Source of the DNA: Caulochytrium protostelioides
Taxonomy: Eukaryota > Chytridiomycota > Caulochytriomycetes > Caulochytriales > Caulochytriaceae
DNA: 64,000 nucleotides
NCBI GenBank assembly: GCA_003615045.1
Contig: ML014183.1
Location: 1 to 64,000, forward strand
Direction of reading: 5' to 3'
Made by a program: the position numbers and the translations under genes. The notes beneath the pieces were generated by a model. That model was not told where the DNA came from, did not search any database, and saw nothing but the letters and a program-made list of their open reading frames with translations. Shown piece after piece: positions 9,661 through 20,962 of the stretch; within the stretch, counting starts at the first letter, position 1, and each line of letters opens with the position of its first letter.

Positions 9661-11667
9661 ATGGCATCCACGGACGCATCCGGCGCAACGGCCGCGGCGC
9701 TGAGCCCAGCGGTGCCCGCCACGACAGAGACCTCGAGCCAGACTCGCGCCCAAACCACGATGGAGTCCTCGAGCCAGACCAAAATCAAGGCGGCTGATGC
9801 CGGTACTGAAGCGCCGACGGTCCAGAGCACCCACCAGAGCACCAACACCTCTCCGACGCAGCCGCAGGCTGCCGGCGTGAGGGGTGCGAAGGCATCGTCG
9901 CGTGATGCATCAGCGGCGACCAAGATCGAGCCGTTCCCGCGTGCTTCGGGTGTGCTCATCCACATCTCGAGCTTGCCTGGCGCCCACGGCATTGGCGATC
10001 TCGGGCGCTCGTGCCACGACTTGCTCGACTGGCTCGCCAAGGCCAAGCAGCGCTACTGGCAGATCCTGCCGTTGCAGCCGCTGGGAGCCGGCGACTCGCC
10101 GTACGCGCCGCCGAGCGCAATGGCCTCCAACCCGCTGTTCATCGACCTAGAACTGCTGGTCGAGAAGGGGCTGCTGACGCGGGCGCAGCTCGCCCCGCTC
10201 GCGGCCCTGCCGAAGGACCGCGTCGACTACGCGCGGCTCACGCCCGCCAAGATGGAGCTGCTGCGTCTTGCGACCGCGCGCTTCGATGCCGAGCCCGAAG
10301 CCCACGCCACGTGGCACATGGCGCTGGACGCCTTTGCGGCCACGCAGGGTCCTGTGTGGCTGGACGATTTTGCGCTGTACATGGCGCTGTCCGCGGAGCA
10401 CGGCGCCACGTGGACCGGCTGGCCCGTGGGCCTGCGCGACCGCGATCCCGAGGCCCTTGCCGCGGCGCGCAAGGCGCACGCCAAGGCCATCCGCGAGATT
10501 GTCTTCATGCAGTTCCTTATTGATCTGCAGTGGGCGACGGTGCGCGCACACGCGAAGCGGCTCGGAATCGCCATCGTCGGGGACATCCCCATCTTTGTAG
10601 GCCACGCCTCGGCCGACGTCTGGGCCCACCGCTCGCTCTTCAAGCTCGACGCGGCGGGCCAGCCGCTCGTCGTGGCCGGCGTGCCCCCGGACTACTTTAG
10701 CGAGACAGGCCAGCTGTGGGGCAACCCGCTGTACGACTGGAAGGCGCACGCCGACGAGGGATACACGTGGTGGACGCGGCGCTTTGAGCGGGCGTTGGCC
10801 CACGTTGACGTTGTGCGTGTCGACCACTTCCGCGGCTTCGAGGCCGCATGGGAGGTACCGGCCGACGCAACGACCGCGATCCACGGCGAGTGGGTGCCGG
10901 GTCCCGGGATCGAGTTCTTCCGCGGCGTCGACAAGCGCCATGGCGCGTGCATGCCGATCATCGCCGAGGATTTGGGCGAGATCACCCCGGGCGTCCGCCA
11001 GCTCATGGCCGACACGGGCTACCCGGGCATGAAAGTGCTGCAGTTCGGATTCGACGACCCGCACAACCCCGGCAACGAGTACCTGCCGCACAACTACACC
11101 CACACCAACAGCCTCGTCTACACAGGCACGCACGACTCGGACACCGTCGTCGGCTGGTACCTTAGCCAGAAACCGCGCGTTCAGCGACTTGCATCGGCAT
11201 ACATGGCCGCGCCACTGTTGCAGCAGTCGCCTACTTCCGCCGCGGCTGTGCAAAGCCTCGCCTGGGGCTTTGTGCGGTCCGCTATGCAGTCCCGCGCGCA
11301 TACCTGCATCACGCCGCTGCAGGACCTGCTGGGTCTCGATGGTACGCACCGCATGAACCGTCCGGGCACGGCAACGGGCAACTGGGCCTGGCGCGCGCTG
11401 CCGGACCATTTCACTCCGCACGATGCCGAGCGGCTGGCGGCGCTGACGCGCGCCACGGGTCGCTGCGAACTAGACCGCGAGGCGGAGCTGAAGCAGGCGA
11501 ACGCCGAAGACGCGAGCGAAGGCGAGTCCCGCCTGACTCCCGCCCATGTCGTCCACGAGGTTGAGCGCTATGCCGCGGCCGCTGCTGCCTCCGGAATGGC
11601 TTCCTTGACGGCCTTCACGTCGTCCGTCAAGGACACGCTGAACGAGATTTTGCAGAAGGACACATAG
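9661..11667 (+). CDS. malQ: 4-alpha-glucanotransferase (GH77, amylomaltase/disproportionating enzyme)
   Basis: 668 aa, intronless. It transfers 1,4-alpha-glucan segments between oligosaccharides in maltose, starch or glycogen metabolism. Family landmarks are clear: GVLIHISSLPG and GIGDLG near residue 100, YWQILPLQPLG and SPYAPPSAMASNP for sugar binding. All three catalytic residues are in place: nucleophile Asp388 in VRVDHFRGF, acid/base Glu436 in IIAEDLGE, and Asp492 in TGTHDSDT. Residues 1-75 are a Ser/Thr/Ala low-complexity leader outside the domain. The ATG at 9661 has a good context (atcATGg) and is the first in frame. Fungi normally debranch glycogen with the large Gdb1-type enzyme; GH77 proteins of this form are typical of bacteria and plastids, so transfer is plausible but untested. 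Confidence 0.93.
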   Translation: MASTDASGATAAALSPAVPATTETSSQTRAQTTMESSSQTKIKAADAGTEAPTVQSTHQSTNTSPTQPQAAGVRGAKASSRDASAATKIEPFPRASGVLIHISSLPGAHGIGDLGRSCHDLLDWLAKAKQRYWQILPLQPLGAGDSPYAPPSAMASNPLFIDLELLVEKGLLTRAQLAPLAALPKDRVDYARLTPAKMELLRLATARFDAEPEAHATWHMALDAFAATQGPVWLDDFALYMALSAEHGATWTGWPVGLRDRDPEALAAARKAHAKAIREIVFMQFLIDLQWATVRAHAKRLGIAIVGDIPIFVGHASADVWAHRSLFKLDAAGQPLVVAGVPPDYFSETGQLWGNPLYDWKAHADEGYTWWTRRFERALAHVDVVRVDHFRGFEAAWEVPADATTAIHGEWVPGPGIEFFRGVDKRHGACMPIIAEDLGEITPGVRQLMADTGYPGMKVLQFGFDDPHNPGNEYLPHNYTHTNSLVYTGTHDSDTVVGWYLSQKPRVQRLASAYMAAPLLQQSPTSAAAVQSLAWGFVRSAMQSRAHTCITPLQDLLGLDGTHRMNRPGTATGNWAWRALPDHFTPHDAERLAALTRATGRCELDREAELKQANAEDASEGESRLTPAHVVHEVERYAAAAAASGMASLTAFTSSVKDTLNEILQKDT

Positions 11668-13166
11668 GCGCCATGATGCACACAATCAGGCCATGCAGAG
11701 TTTTTAATTCAAAATCATGCTGCGTCGATTCCTAGCCTGACGACATCATCTCGTGGAATCATAACAATGAAACCACCTTTTGTGGCTTCGTTCTTTGACA
11801 TCTTTGACCCTGTATATTGCAGTCAGAGAAGGGGGAGCAGAAATGAGAGAGTGTTCAGGGGAGCTTGGCCCTAAGGAGGAGGATGAGCGGGGAAGGGGAG
11901 GATGTCCGAAAGATCGTTGCTAGCCGTCCAGCGTGAGAAAAGTCGGTGACGCAGGGCATCTGACATCTAAAGATGCCATATGGCCGCGTGCACGACGCAC
12001 GACAGGGACGTTGAGGGGGCCCCGATCAGATCAAGGTACGATAAAGAGTTTGCTATTTGCTCACATTGACACTCTGTTTCAACCCAGGTTGATACGGCCG
12101 CCATACCCAGCCGCCAGGATTCCCGAAGGGCTCGAGGCAGGCCTAGCAAGTCGACCGAATGGGTACTCGCCGATCGGTCCCGAAGGATCGCGGCTGAATG
12201 AGTAACACTAAGTGAGCAGTAATGTGAACGGTCATTGGGCCGCTCACATCATAAGAAAAAGAGAAAGGGGATAAAAGGACATCATGGAAAGCATGCGGTT
12301 ATCGACACTCTGTAACATGTGGATAGTCGCTGCTCGCTCGGGGATGCCCCATAAGGGAGGAGACAAAGATAGGCCGACCCGACGCAGCAAGCTTAGAGAG
12401 CGAATGTGGGAACAGAAGTATACAAGGAGGAAACAAAGAATGAAACAAGTCAAACCGCCAATGGATGATGTTCACGTTAGTCCCAAGTATCCTTGCTCAT
12501 TGCTGATACACCTGCTGGGCCGCGTTACCGGTCAGTGGGCCAACCCGCGCTTCCCCCTCTATGTACGGACGCGTGCTGTCGACTCATGCGCACGAGGCGC
12601 CTTTATAGCAGCGAACTCCGACATTAACCCAGCCACACGTGCGCCGAATGTGGCTTATCGTCCCCCTCAGCCTCCTTTCTGAGAGAGAAGGGGCGGCCGA
12701 TCGGAAATCGGAGTCAAAAGCCATGACAAAACAACTCACGGCCCTTGTTGGCAAGGCTCTCAACAACGGTTGGCCATACCAAAGCCGATAGACCAGCACC
12801 AGGAAGGGCGGTCTGGTCGACTTGTTTCCGGCCATCGCCAAATGGAAACTCCGCTTGTAGACTGGCTCACTAGTCATGGGATGGCATTACCACGATGGCG
12901 TATGGTGACGCGCTGTACTCCCTGTCGATGCTTCACGCGGCGATGCTGGTCGGTTTGAATGCAACGCAGCGGCGGAAACGCTGACAATGATCGTCACAGA
13001 CCGCTCATCATTTGCATGCGATTTGATCACTGGTCCACATCGCAACTAGTCATAGTCGCATCATAATTCTCTGGCCAGCGGCGTCTCCACCACCTCCAAA
13101 AGACTTGATAACATATATACACGCCTGCTTTACATCAGCATTTTCACGGTCCTGACAGAGCCATTC
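11668..13166. other. 1.5 kb intergenic region, no gene seen
   Basis: No open frame with a convincing translation on either strand; the candidates (12284-12682 plus, 12584-12877 minus) lack domains or composition bias. The right end carries the promoter of the first Cys-rich receptor gene. Confidence 0.5.
13113..13119 (+). promoter_or_regulatory. TATA-like element upstream of Cys-rich protein 1
   Basis: ATATATA lies 54 bp before the ATG at 13167. The paralogue downstream has a matching element at nearly the same distance (17235-17240, ATG at 17290). Confidence 0.4.
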
Positions 13167-16100
13167 ATGTTCGCACCAGCCTATGCTGTCGTGGGACTCA
13201 GCACCCTCGTTGTTCCACTGCTCGTGGGCTTCAATAGGCTCAATGCCTCTCAAGCTCAAAATGGCGTGTCCCTTTTCACCGACTATACGACACGTCTGGA
13301 GTGGTCGCACGGCTTAGATCACAACCTCACGACTGGATTCGGCACGGGCTGGTCGCTCGCCCAGCATCGGGGATTACCATTTGAGTCGTCCACCGCCCTC
13401 TTCAAAGTCTTGGACGGCAATCTCGCGCGCATTCGCGTCGTTCCCGACAGTCCGCTGTACCATCCCGAGTGGCATCATGCGGTCTGCAGCCATCATGGGT
13501 ATTACGACGCTGAAGCGTCCCAGTGTCGCTGCTTTCCGAACTATGCGGGTGATGCATGCGACGCTTGCGAACCCGGCCGCTACGGACCGCTCTGCCGGCT
13601 AAGAGCGCCGCAGCTAAACGCCACCTGCGATCTGGGCATCGACGGAAGCGGTCGCTGCCAGTGCCCGTTTCCAATGGCGGACGGCGACTGCACCGGATGC
13701 CAGCAGGGCTGGGTTTATTGGAACATAACGGGTCAGTGTGAAAAATGTCGGTGCGGGGCGGGCATGTGCGGGCCCAACGGCCCCACCGACTGTCGATGCC
13801 GTGAGGGCTTTGGCCTAGACGCCCAGGGAAATTGCACCATCTGCCCCATAGATCATCGTGCCGTGACGTTACCAAACGGCGAGCCGGCTTGCGAGAAAAT
13901 ATCGTTCAAAGGCTGGCAGACGCCCTGGCACGAGCTGTACGCCACGTTTCGGTGTGCCGAGCACTATATGGCCATTATGGCCGGCTGGCCCTACTATACC
14001 TACGGCGTCGCGCCGTGGAAGAACCGAACGATCCCGCGCGGCTATGAGTGGTGCGTCACCTGTAACGATCCCTGGGTTCAATACGGTCATGTCTGCCATT
14101 CGCAGTGTCCTGACGGCACTTTCCTCGGTAACAACCGGATGTGCTACGATTGTCCCAAAGGCTGTAAAACTTGTTCCGCGCTCAATCCTGGAGAGTGCAC
14201 AGCATGTGATGATCCGACACGCAAGCTGTACCGCAACGTCTGCTATGATTCCTGTCCCGTTGGCACCTATGAAGCGTGGTATCCTCTGTCCCAGGGCACC
14301 GCTGGATCGATGCCGGGCATGATGGTGAGTGATGCGGGGACATTCAGCAATGGCACGTGCAAAGGTATGACTTCGAGTGTATGGCGAAATTGCCAGGTAT
14401 GGTTCGATATCGTTTCTCAGTACTGACGTCTTTTTCATGTTTACTTGATCTTGAGCAGACTGCTCTCCCTTATGTGAGATTTGTGACACCAATCAAGGCA
14501 TCAGGCCGCCGCGCTGCATTCAGTGCCGAAAGGGGGCTGTTATGGAAGCCGGATATTGCTATATGGTTGGCGATCGCTTGCAGCCTCCTAATCGTGCTAT
14601 CCAGCCTTATACAGCGTTGCGCACATCCATCAACACTACGATCGCTACGCTATTGCAGTCATTAACACTCACGTTGACCGAAGCGTCCACCCGCATCGAT
14701 ACGGTTACGACGGCATGGACTGTTGTCACTTCTTTTGTGACTGTTTCCTTGCCGGCTAGCACGGTTTACATTGACGCAGGCGGTGACCCGACATCTTCTC
14801 CCGAAGCATCGTTAATAACGATCGAAACGATCCGAACGACATCCCAGACGATCAATGAGGCTTCTGCGACTAACGATCTCGAATTTTGTTCACCCACCCC
14901 ACAAGCCGCGGAAACAGCCTCCTCATCGTTAGCGATTTCTGAATCGAAATTCTTCTCCATCTCGGACGAAACGACCCCTGTTGTTATGGTCATGCGAAGC
15001 ACAACCAGTTTAGCGCAATCAGACTTTCCGAATTCGACCGACTTACCATCCGACCTACCGACTTCGGCCATAGAGACGCATGGTGATGCGGCTATGATCA
15101 CTTATGTGTCATCGACGACGGAGGAGGCAGATATCTCGGTGACAGTGACTTCAGAGGACCAAGTGATGAGCTCGATTGAAGCTTCGCCAACAAACTCCTA
15201 TAATGATACCGCAACGGAATTGACTGACGCCTTAATGTCCACTTATTCGATGGAAGATTTCGCAGTCGATCCAACTGTCGTTGGATCGATCGAGACAGAA
15301 CCGCTTCCGTTGCCGACAATTGGCGCGGCTGAGTCTGTGTTCCCTGCAACCACCCAGGACAATGTGCCGTCTCTTACTGACACAGCAACGGATTACGAGC
15401 CAACCCACAATGACGTCACACTCAGTTCGGAGGCGGTGACCGCGACGGCAGATGGAGATTTTCAGGGGCCTTCTACCAAGGTCACTTCCATGACTATAGT
15501 TACGACTGATTGGGCGTCATCCTTCTGGGAGACTGCAACGACTACACCTGAGCCCATGCCAACGGAGGTTGATGTCGACTATGCCATGGTATTTTCGACG
15601 TCTGGTGACATTCTGCCCTGGGGTGCCTCTGAAACAAATGACCCCACGCCGACGGAGGTTAATGCCAACTATGCCATGTCATTCTCGACGTCTGATGACA
15701 TTGTGTCTTGGCCTGCCTCTTCGTCAAGCGACGACGAGCTGCCAGCGACGCCGCTCGTCACTAGGGTTATTACCAGCGATGAAAAAATTACGATCACCAG
15801 GCCAACAATCAATATCCAGTCGACCATTATCATTAGCACGACAGTTGACGATTCGATGGATAGTACAATAACGCAGACCCCCGAAACTACGACAAGCGCG
15901 TTCGCTTCCACGGAAAGTCAGAGGGCATCTATCATTTCCGTTGGAGATGATAAATCGTCGACTGAGACCAGCGGCACGTCATCATCGGAGTCAAAGGAAG
16001 AATCACTCGTGACAACTTTCACGGTGGTGGACACAACGCTTACAACGTCACTAGTACCATCATCAATCATAGATATCATTGGGCAAACAACAATACCCTC

Positions 16101-16761
16101 TTCGGTATCCTTGACAACGTCAGAGCTATCATCGCCCCTGACTGATCTTTTGCCGGAGACGCCACGACCGGATGAGACGACAATTCAGGCCTCGACGACG
16201 GTCTCTGAAACTTCTTCGACCACTTCTGCTGATGCTGAGCTCACTTCCGCTGATGCTATGCCCACCTTTGCATCGCCCCCTCCATCGTCGAGCCAGCGTC
16301 CGCTTTCCATCCCCACAACGACGTCTTCCATGCCGAGTACCGCATCTCTTAGTCTCTCGAAGAGCACACAGGCGGCTAGTCCAACAGATGCGGTCGAAGA
16401 CCAGACGATAACGGTGAGCGACGTACTCAGCCTGCCGTTCCTTCGCCAGCTCCCGCCCAGTTTCTGGGCGGCCATCGTGATGTCGATTATCTTGGTGGGT
16501 ATCACTACCGTTTGGTCCGTCCATGCCATCAACAAACGCGCGCGGCGCAAGCGCACCAGTATCAAAATTAAATGGTTGCAGCGTGGGGAGCGGGTCGGAG
16601 GCGAGATTCACGACGTCGGCAGTTCAGCGGAGGGGCGCAACACCGGGCCGGACTACTTAGAACGCCATGTCGACGGGTTGCTCATGGTTGGACGCCGGTT
16701 GAGTCGCTGGGTAATGGGAGATTATTCAGCCGTTCCTGCCACAACCGAAGTGACCATGTGA
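13167..16761 (+). CDS. Cys-rich, Ser/Thr-rich type I surface protein, copy 1
   Basis: Exons 13167-14364 and 14459-16761 (1166 aa). The intron is 94 nt, phase 1, donor GTATGA, acceptor CAG; joining restores a Cys-rich run (CK-D-CSPLCEIC). Residues 1-30 are a signal peptide. Residues 110-470 hold laminin-EGF-like and furin-like Cys modules (for example CDACEPGRYGPLC). About 590 residues of Ser/Thr-rich stalk follow, then a TM helix near 1064-1088 (FWAAIVMSIILVGITTVW), a basic stop-transfer KRARRKR and a tail of about 75 residues. The architecture fits a highly O-glycosylated adhesin or receptor. A paralogue follows immediately. The ligand is unknown; no named family beyond EGF/furin-like modules is claimed. 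Confidence 0.82.
15546..15718 (+). repeat. Tandem duplication inside the stalk of copy 1
   Basis: Two adjacent units encode PEPMPTEVDVDYAMVFSTSG and a near copy beginning PTPTEVNANYAMSFSTSD, about 28 codons apart. It is a recent in-frame stalk expansion. Confidence 0.7.
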
Positions 16762-17289
16762 TGCTCCATTGTGCTATTTACCATCTCGTTCGCACTGTAA
16801 CTCAATATCACGATACCTTCCAATTGTCGCGAGGACGTGAATATTTTCAAATATAATCATTCGTCCCGACCATTAGCAGAAACGACTGTGGAAAGTGGAT
16901 ATGCAACGTTCGTTGATGATGTAAAGGACCAAACAAACGTGATGGTCCTTGTTGGGAAGCAAATGTCGACTTTCAGAGACCGCTCCATCATTCACGCACG
17001 CAGGCACCCGCTTCATCATGAATCACGGGCTATCAGTGCAGAATTTGGCTCTTGCATTTCCTCTTGACAAATCAAGTTCATTTAATCGCTCATCACAACG
17101 TTCACAAGAGACTATTCAAACATCAAACGACTCGGTTTGTGCTTATGCGAAGTCACGTGGGATTCGATGACGATTCCTTGCCACGCCCTCAACAGACACT
17201 CTCGCTAGACTGCACTCAATACACTGCATCCCTGTATATACCGGCTGGTAAAACTGTCGAAGTCATCCTGCGATCACGGCTGTTTCATC
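16762..17289. other. Spacer between the two tandem receptor genes
   Basis: 528 bp with no supportable gene. It is AT-richer than average and ends in the promoter of copy 2. Confidence 0.5.
17235..17240 (+). promoter_or_regulatory. TATA-like element upstream of Cys-rich protein 2
   Basis: TATATA 50 bp upstream of the ATG at 17290, mirroring the element before copy 1. It supports 17290 as the true start. Confidence 0.4.
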
Positions 17290-20200
17290 ATGTCGCTGAT
17301 TGAGGCAATCGGCTATATTGTTGTGGGCACCACCGGCTACCCGCTCCAACTGGGTATCAATACCGACGTCCCAATCTTCAACCAGCCCCTCCCCGCGGAC
17401 ACGCCGATCAATATCATCTCCGATGGACGCTACAACTTCAGCATCAGTCCGTTCGCAGACAGCGCGGCGGTCGAGACGTTTCCTGCCTGGGCGATGATGG
17501 ACAGTGCACACCGTATCACGCCGACCCTGCAGAGCTATGCGCACTATGTCGCGCAATACTATAATTTCTCGTCCCTCGCCGTGGGCGGCCCGCCAACTAA
17601 GTGTTCCGCAACTTCCTGTATCGCCATCGGCCGAGTGACCGTGACGCCGTCCCATTGCGGTGCGGTTTGCGGGCTGAACGCCTGGTGCGACAGCGGGGAA
17701 TGCACATGTTATAATGGATTCCGCGGGCCGAGCTGCGATACCTGCCAAGCCGGGTTCTGGGGGCCAGCCTGTTTGCCCTGTGCCTGCGGCCCCGGTGCGA
17801 CGTGCAGCGACGGTTCGGCAGGAAACGGTGTATGTTCCTGCCCCGGCAACTTTCGGGGTCCCACGTGCTCCGAATGTGTAGATGGCCATTACGGACCTGA
17901 CTGTTTACCGTGTTCCTGTGGCGCAGGCATGTGCGACGCGGCCGGGTTCTGCGTCTGTCGCGACGGCTTTACCCTGACGGGCGGCACTTGCCAGAGTTGT
18001 CCGGACGGCTTTGAAGCCGACGGTCATGAATGTTTAGGCCCTTACGCCCCGGTCCGCGAGAGGAGCCAAAACACGAAACGCTGGGTAGTGGTCGATACGA
18101 TATGTGCGGCGACGGATAGCCAGATGCCCAATACCAGCACGTCCGATGCGATCCCGTTGATGGGATGGCTCAGTGAGGGCAATACGTATACCAATGAGGC
18201 ATACGAGCGCTGTATCGTTTGCGGACCTGGTTTCCATAACTACCAAGGCCGTTGTGCCGCGAGCTGTCCGCAGGGAACGACGGCATCAGCCGGTGCGTGC
18301 CTGCCATGCGTCCCCGGCTGCGACGTCTGCGATGCCACGAATCCCCTCTTCTGCACCGCCTGTAGCGTCGGCTGGGCATTAGATGGCACTTGTCATGATA
18401 TGTGTCCATTAGGCACGCTTGCCGCATATGACACGAATGATATGCCCACCCACCAATGTCTCAGTAAGTTGATGCAACCGTCCGTGCTCCTTAAGTGCAT
18501 CAGTGAACTTGATGACTCAGACAGCATGTGCTATAACAAGTTTTGATTTTTGATTTCGATGATCAGAATGTTCGCCCTTTTGTGAAGCATGCACGTTATC
18601 CAGTGATTTCGTCTCGGTTCCTGCCACAATCTGCACGGCATGCATGCAAGGTATGATCCTGACGAATGGGGCGTGCATCCCACCTGCCTACCTAACATCC
18701 CCGACCATGCGGCCCGCTACGACGTATGCACCCTTGGAAGACTACCGGGCTTCCAAGACGCCGTTCAGCATCGTCACATTCGCGGTGACCTATAATCTTG
18801 TCAGCACGGCTATTCGATCGTATACCAAGACCGAATATATACAACTCCCGGCTACGACAACGATGACGACGACGACGACCCGCACCACGCGATACAAGAC
18901 GCCCACAACCATCTTACCGAGTGATCTCCACACAGAGTTGGTGGGCCCCGTTCGATCGACATCAGCGACCCCGCCCGTGACGACGACGACGACGGTGACG
19001 GCATCGCCATTCACGATAGATGCAGAGCCCCTTTTGGAGTTGACGACTTCCATTGGTGACATAGACGTACCTGCTGAGCCGACGTCGACGGAGGTCAGTG
19101 TGCTTCCCGCTACGTCAAGCATTTTTGAAGTACCCACATTGACAAAGGATTTGGTTGCCGATACACATATTCAACCGTTACCAGCAACAACGGACCCTGC
19201 GCCATCGCTTGAAGTATACACGGAAACATCAGCACCCGTCATTGAGTCAGAAGTCACTTCGACCACGGCAGAAATCACGCTGTCTGCTGAGACACCGTCA
19301 CCCTCCCTCGAAACGACATTGGCTGACGAATTGACTACAGTCGATGACACCACGGTTTGGGATCCGTCTGCAACTACCATTGAACTGTCTATTCCCACTT
19401 TGGAGTACGAAGATGATGATGAGGAAGGCGATGTTGACCATAATCAGGGCGATGAGGAAAACTTAGAAACGGTCCCCGAAACGACATTGGCGTCAACCGA
19501 AGTTGATGAGACAAACACGTGGCAGAACGCAGAGCCGACCGAAGAGGTGACGTCCAGTGGAACAGAGGACGTTACGGCAACACCAGCGATCGAACCACCG
19601 CCGACCACGCTTGACGGCTTCGAAATGACATATTTCATCTCATCGATGTTAACGCCAAGTGTGCTTTCGTCCGAATCAGACCTACCAAACCCTCAACAGG
19701 CGTCGACCATCACCGATTCGACGACGCGGCACCGCAGGCCGCCCCGATTGACGACGACGACAACGACAACAACCAGGCCCCGTCGCACACGAACGACAAC
19801 GACGACAACGACGACAACGACGACAACGACAACGGCGACAACGGTGGCGCTGACACAACCAATCTGTGAATGTCGGAAACGGACCAGAACGACGACGACG
19901 ACGACGACGACGTTGATGGAATGTCCTTATTACGAGGATGAGGTGCCGACGACGCGGACAACGGAGCAGCCAACGACGATGAGCCCGCCATTGGCCTTCG
20001 TCACTTCGGTCACCACGACATCGAGCACGACGAGCAGCACAACCACTGATACGACGACGGATGCAGTGACACCGAACATGGTTTTGAGTACAACCACATC
20101 CTCTCCGAACCGTACGACAACGATGACGACGACGGATCAGACCATGATCCCTACGCTTGCCTCCATCGCTGAGCCTCTGGTTACGACATCATCGGTATCA

Positions 20201-20962
20201 ACAACAACATCGACAACATCGACAACGACGACAACGACGACGGCGACAACGATGATGACAACGGCAACGACAATGACGACCAGCACCAGCACCAGCACTA
20301 GCATAACATCCACGACAGATCTGATGGCCGTACTTACATCTGAATCCTTGCTGCTGAGCGAAATCATGCTTGCATCCAGCGCAACCGATTCGGAGATAAG
20401 CCCCTCATTGCTTCAGCAAGAGGAAACGACCACAACTCCGCAGCTCCCCGCAGCAACGACCGAGCCCAGCCTCACGCTCGACACGGTCAGCCCTGGGTCA
20501 GCCCCCTCGTCGACGCCTACGCCGACGCCCTCAGCTGCATTCGAGACAATTACCGATGTGGAAGGCGACGAGGCCCTGCCCCCCATGAAGCTACCTCCGA
20601 GTTTCTGGGCCGCTATCACGATGGCAATTCTCACGTTCCTGATCACGGCCGTCAAAGCCTGGCACGGAATCGCGGTGCGTCGCCGGCGCAGACGCACGCG
20701 GCTGCGGCATCTGTGGTACCGCACGGGGCTTCGAAAGGCGTTTGCCGAGGGCCGGGCGGGCCGCGTGGCTGCAGCTGACGCGGACGCAAGCCCCACGACC
20801 GGGGGGCACATGGACGCCGACGCGGTATCGCCCAGTACCCTTCCTCTGCTTGCCGCGCGCCGTTATCGCGAGATGACGTCGGGCTCGGATTCGTCGAGTC
20901 CCATCGGCTACGGGCCGCCCGCCCTGCCGGCCCTGCACGAAGACCTGGATCCCCGCGCTTAG
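17290..20962 (+). CDS. Cys-rich, Thr-rich type I surface protein, copy 2
   Basis: Exons 17290-18463 and 18567-20962 (1189 aa). The intron is 103 nt, phase 1, donor GTAAGT, acceptor CAG. It interrupts the same point as in copy 1, and joining gives K-CSPFCEAC, aligned with the CSPLCEIC of the neighbour. The ectodomain has laminin-EGF-like modules (CDTCQAGFWGPACLPC, CSECVDGHYGPDCLPC) and furin-like repeats. The stalk is about 600 residues and contains long poly-Thr blocks. A TM helix near 1069-1088 (FWAAITMAILTFLITAV) is followed by VRRRRRRTR and a tail of about 100 residues. Unlike copy 1, the N-terminus (MSLIEAIGYIVVG) is only weakly hydrophobic and is not a clear signal peptide. Presumed surface receptor or adhesin; the ligand is unknown. 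Confidence 0.82.
19747..19850 (+). repeat. Poly-Thr coding microsatellite, block 1
   Basis: ACG/ACA codons in near-continuous array within the stalk of copy 2, interrupted by an RPRRTR insert. Confidence 0.9.
20198..20300 (+). repeat. Poly-Thr/Ser coding microsatellite, block 2
   Basis: A second ACA/ACG/ATG array, followed by alternating ACC/AGC codons (Thr-Ser), in the stalk of copy 2. Confidence 0.85.

Noticed and set aside
10147-11421. 424-codon minus frame under the glucanotransferase
   Set aside because: Antisense of a strongly conserved GH77 domain.
14397-14402. Alternative intron donor (GTATGG) in receptor copy 1
   Set aside because: It is phase 0 and would put the downstream Cys-rich exon out of frame; the donor at 14365 is phase 1 and matches the paralogue.
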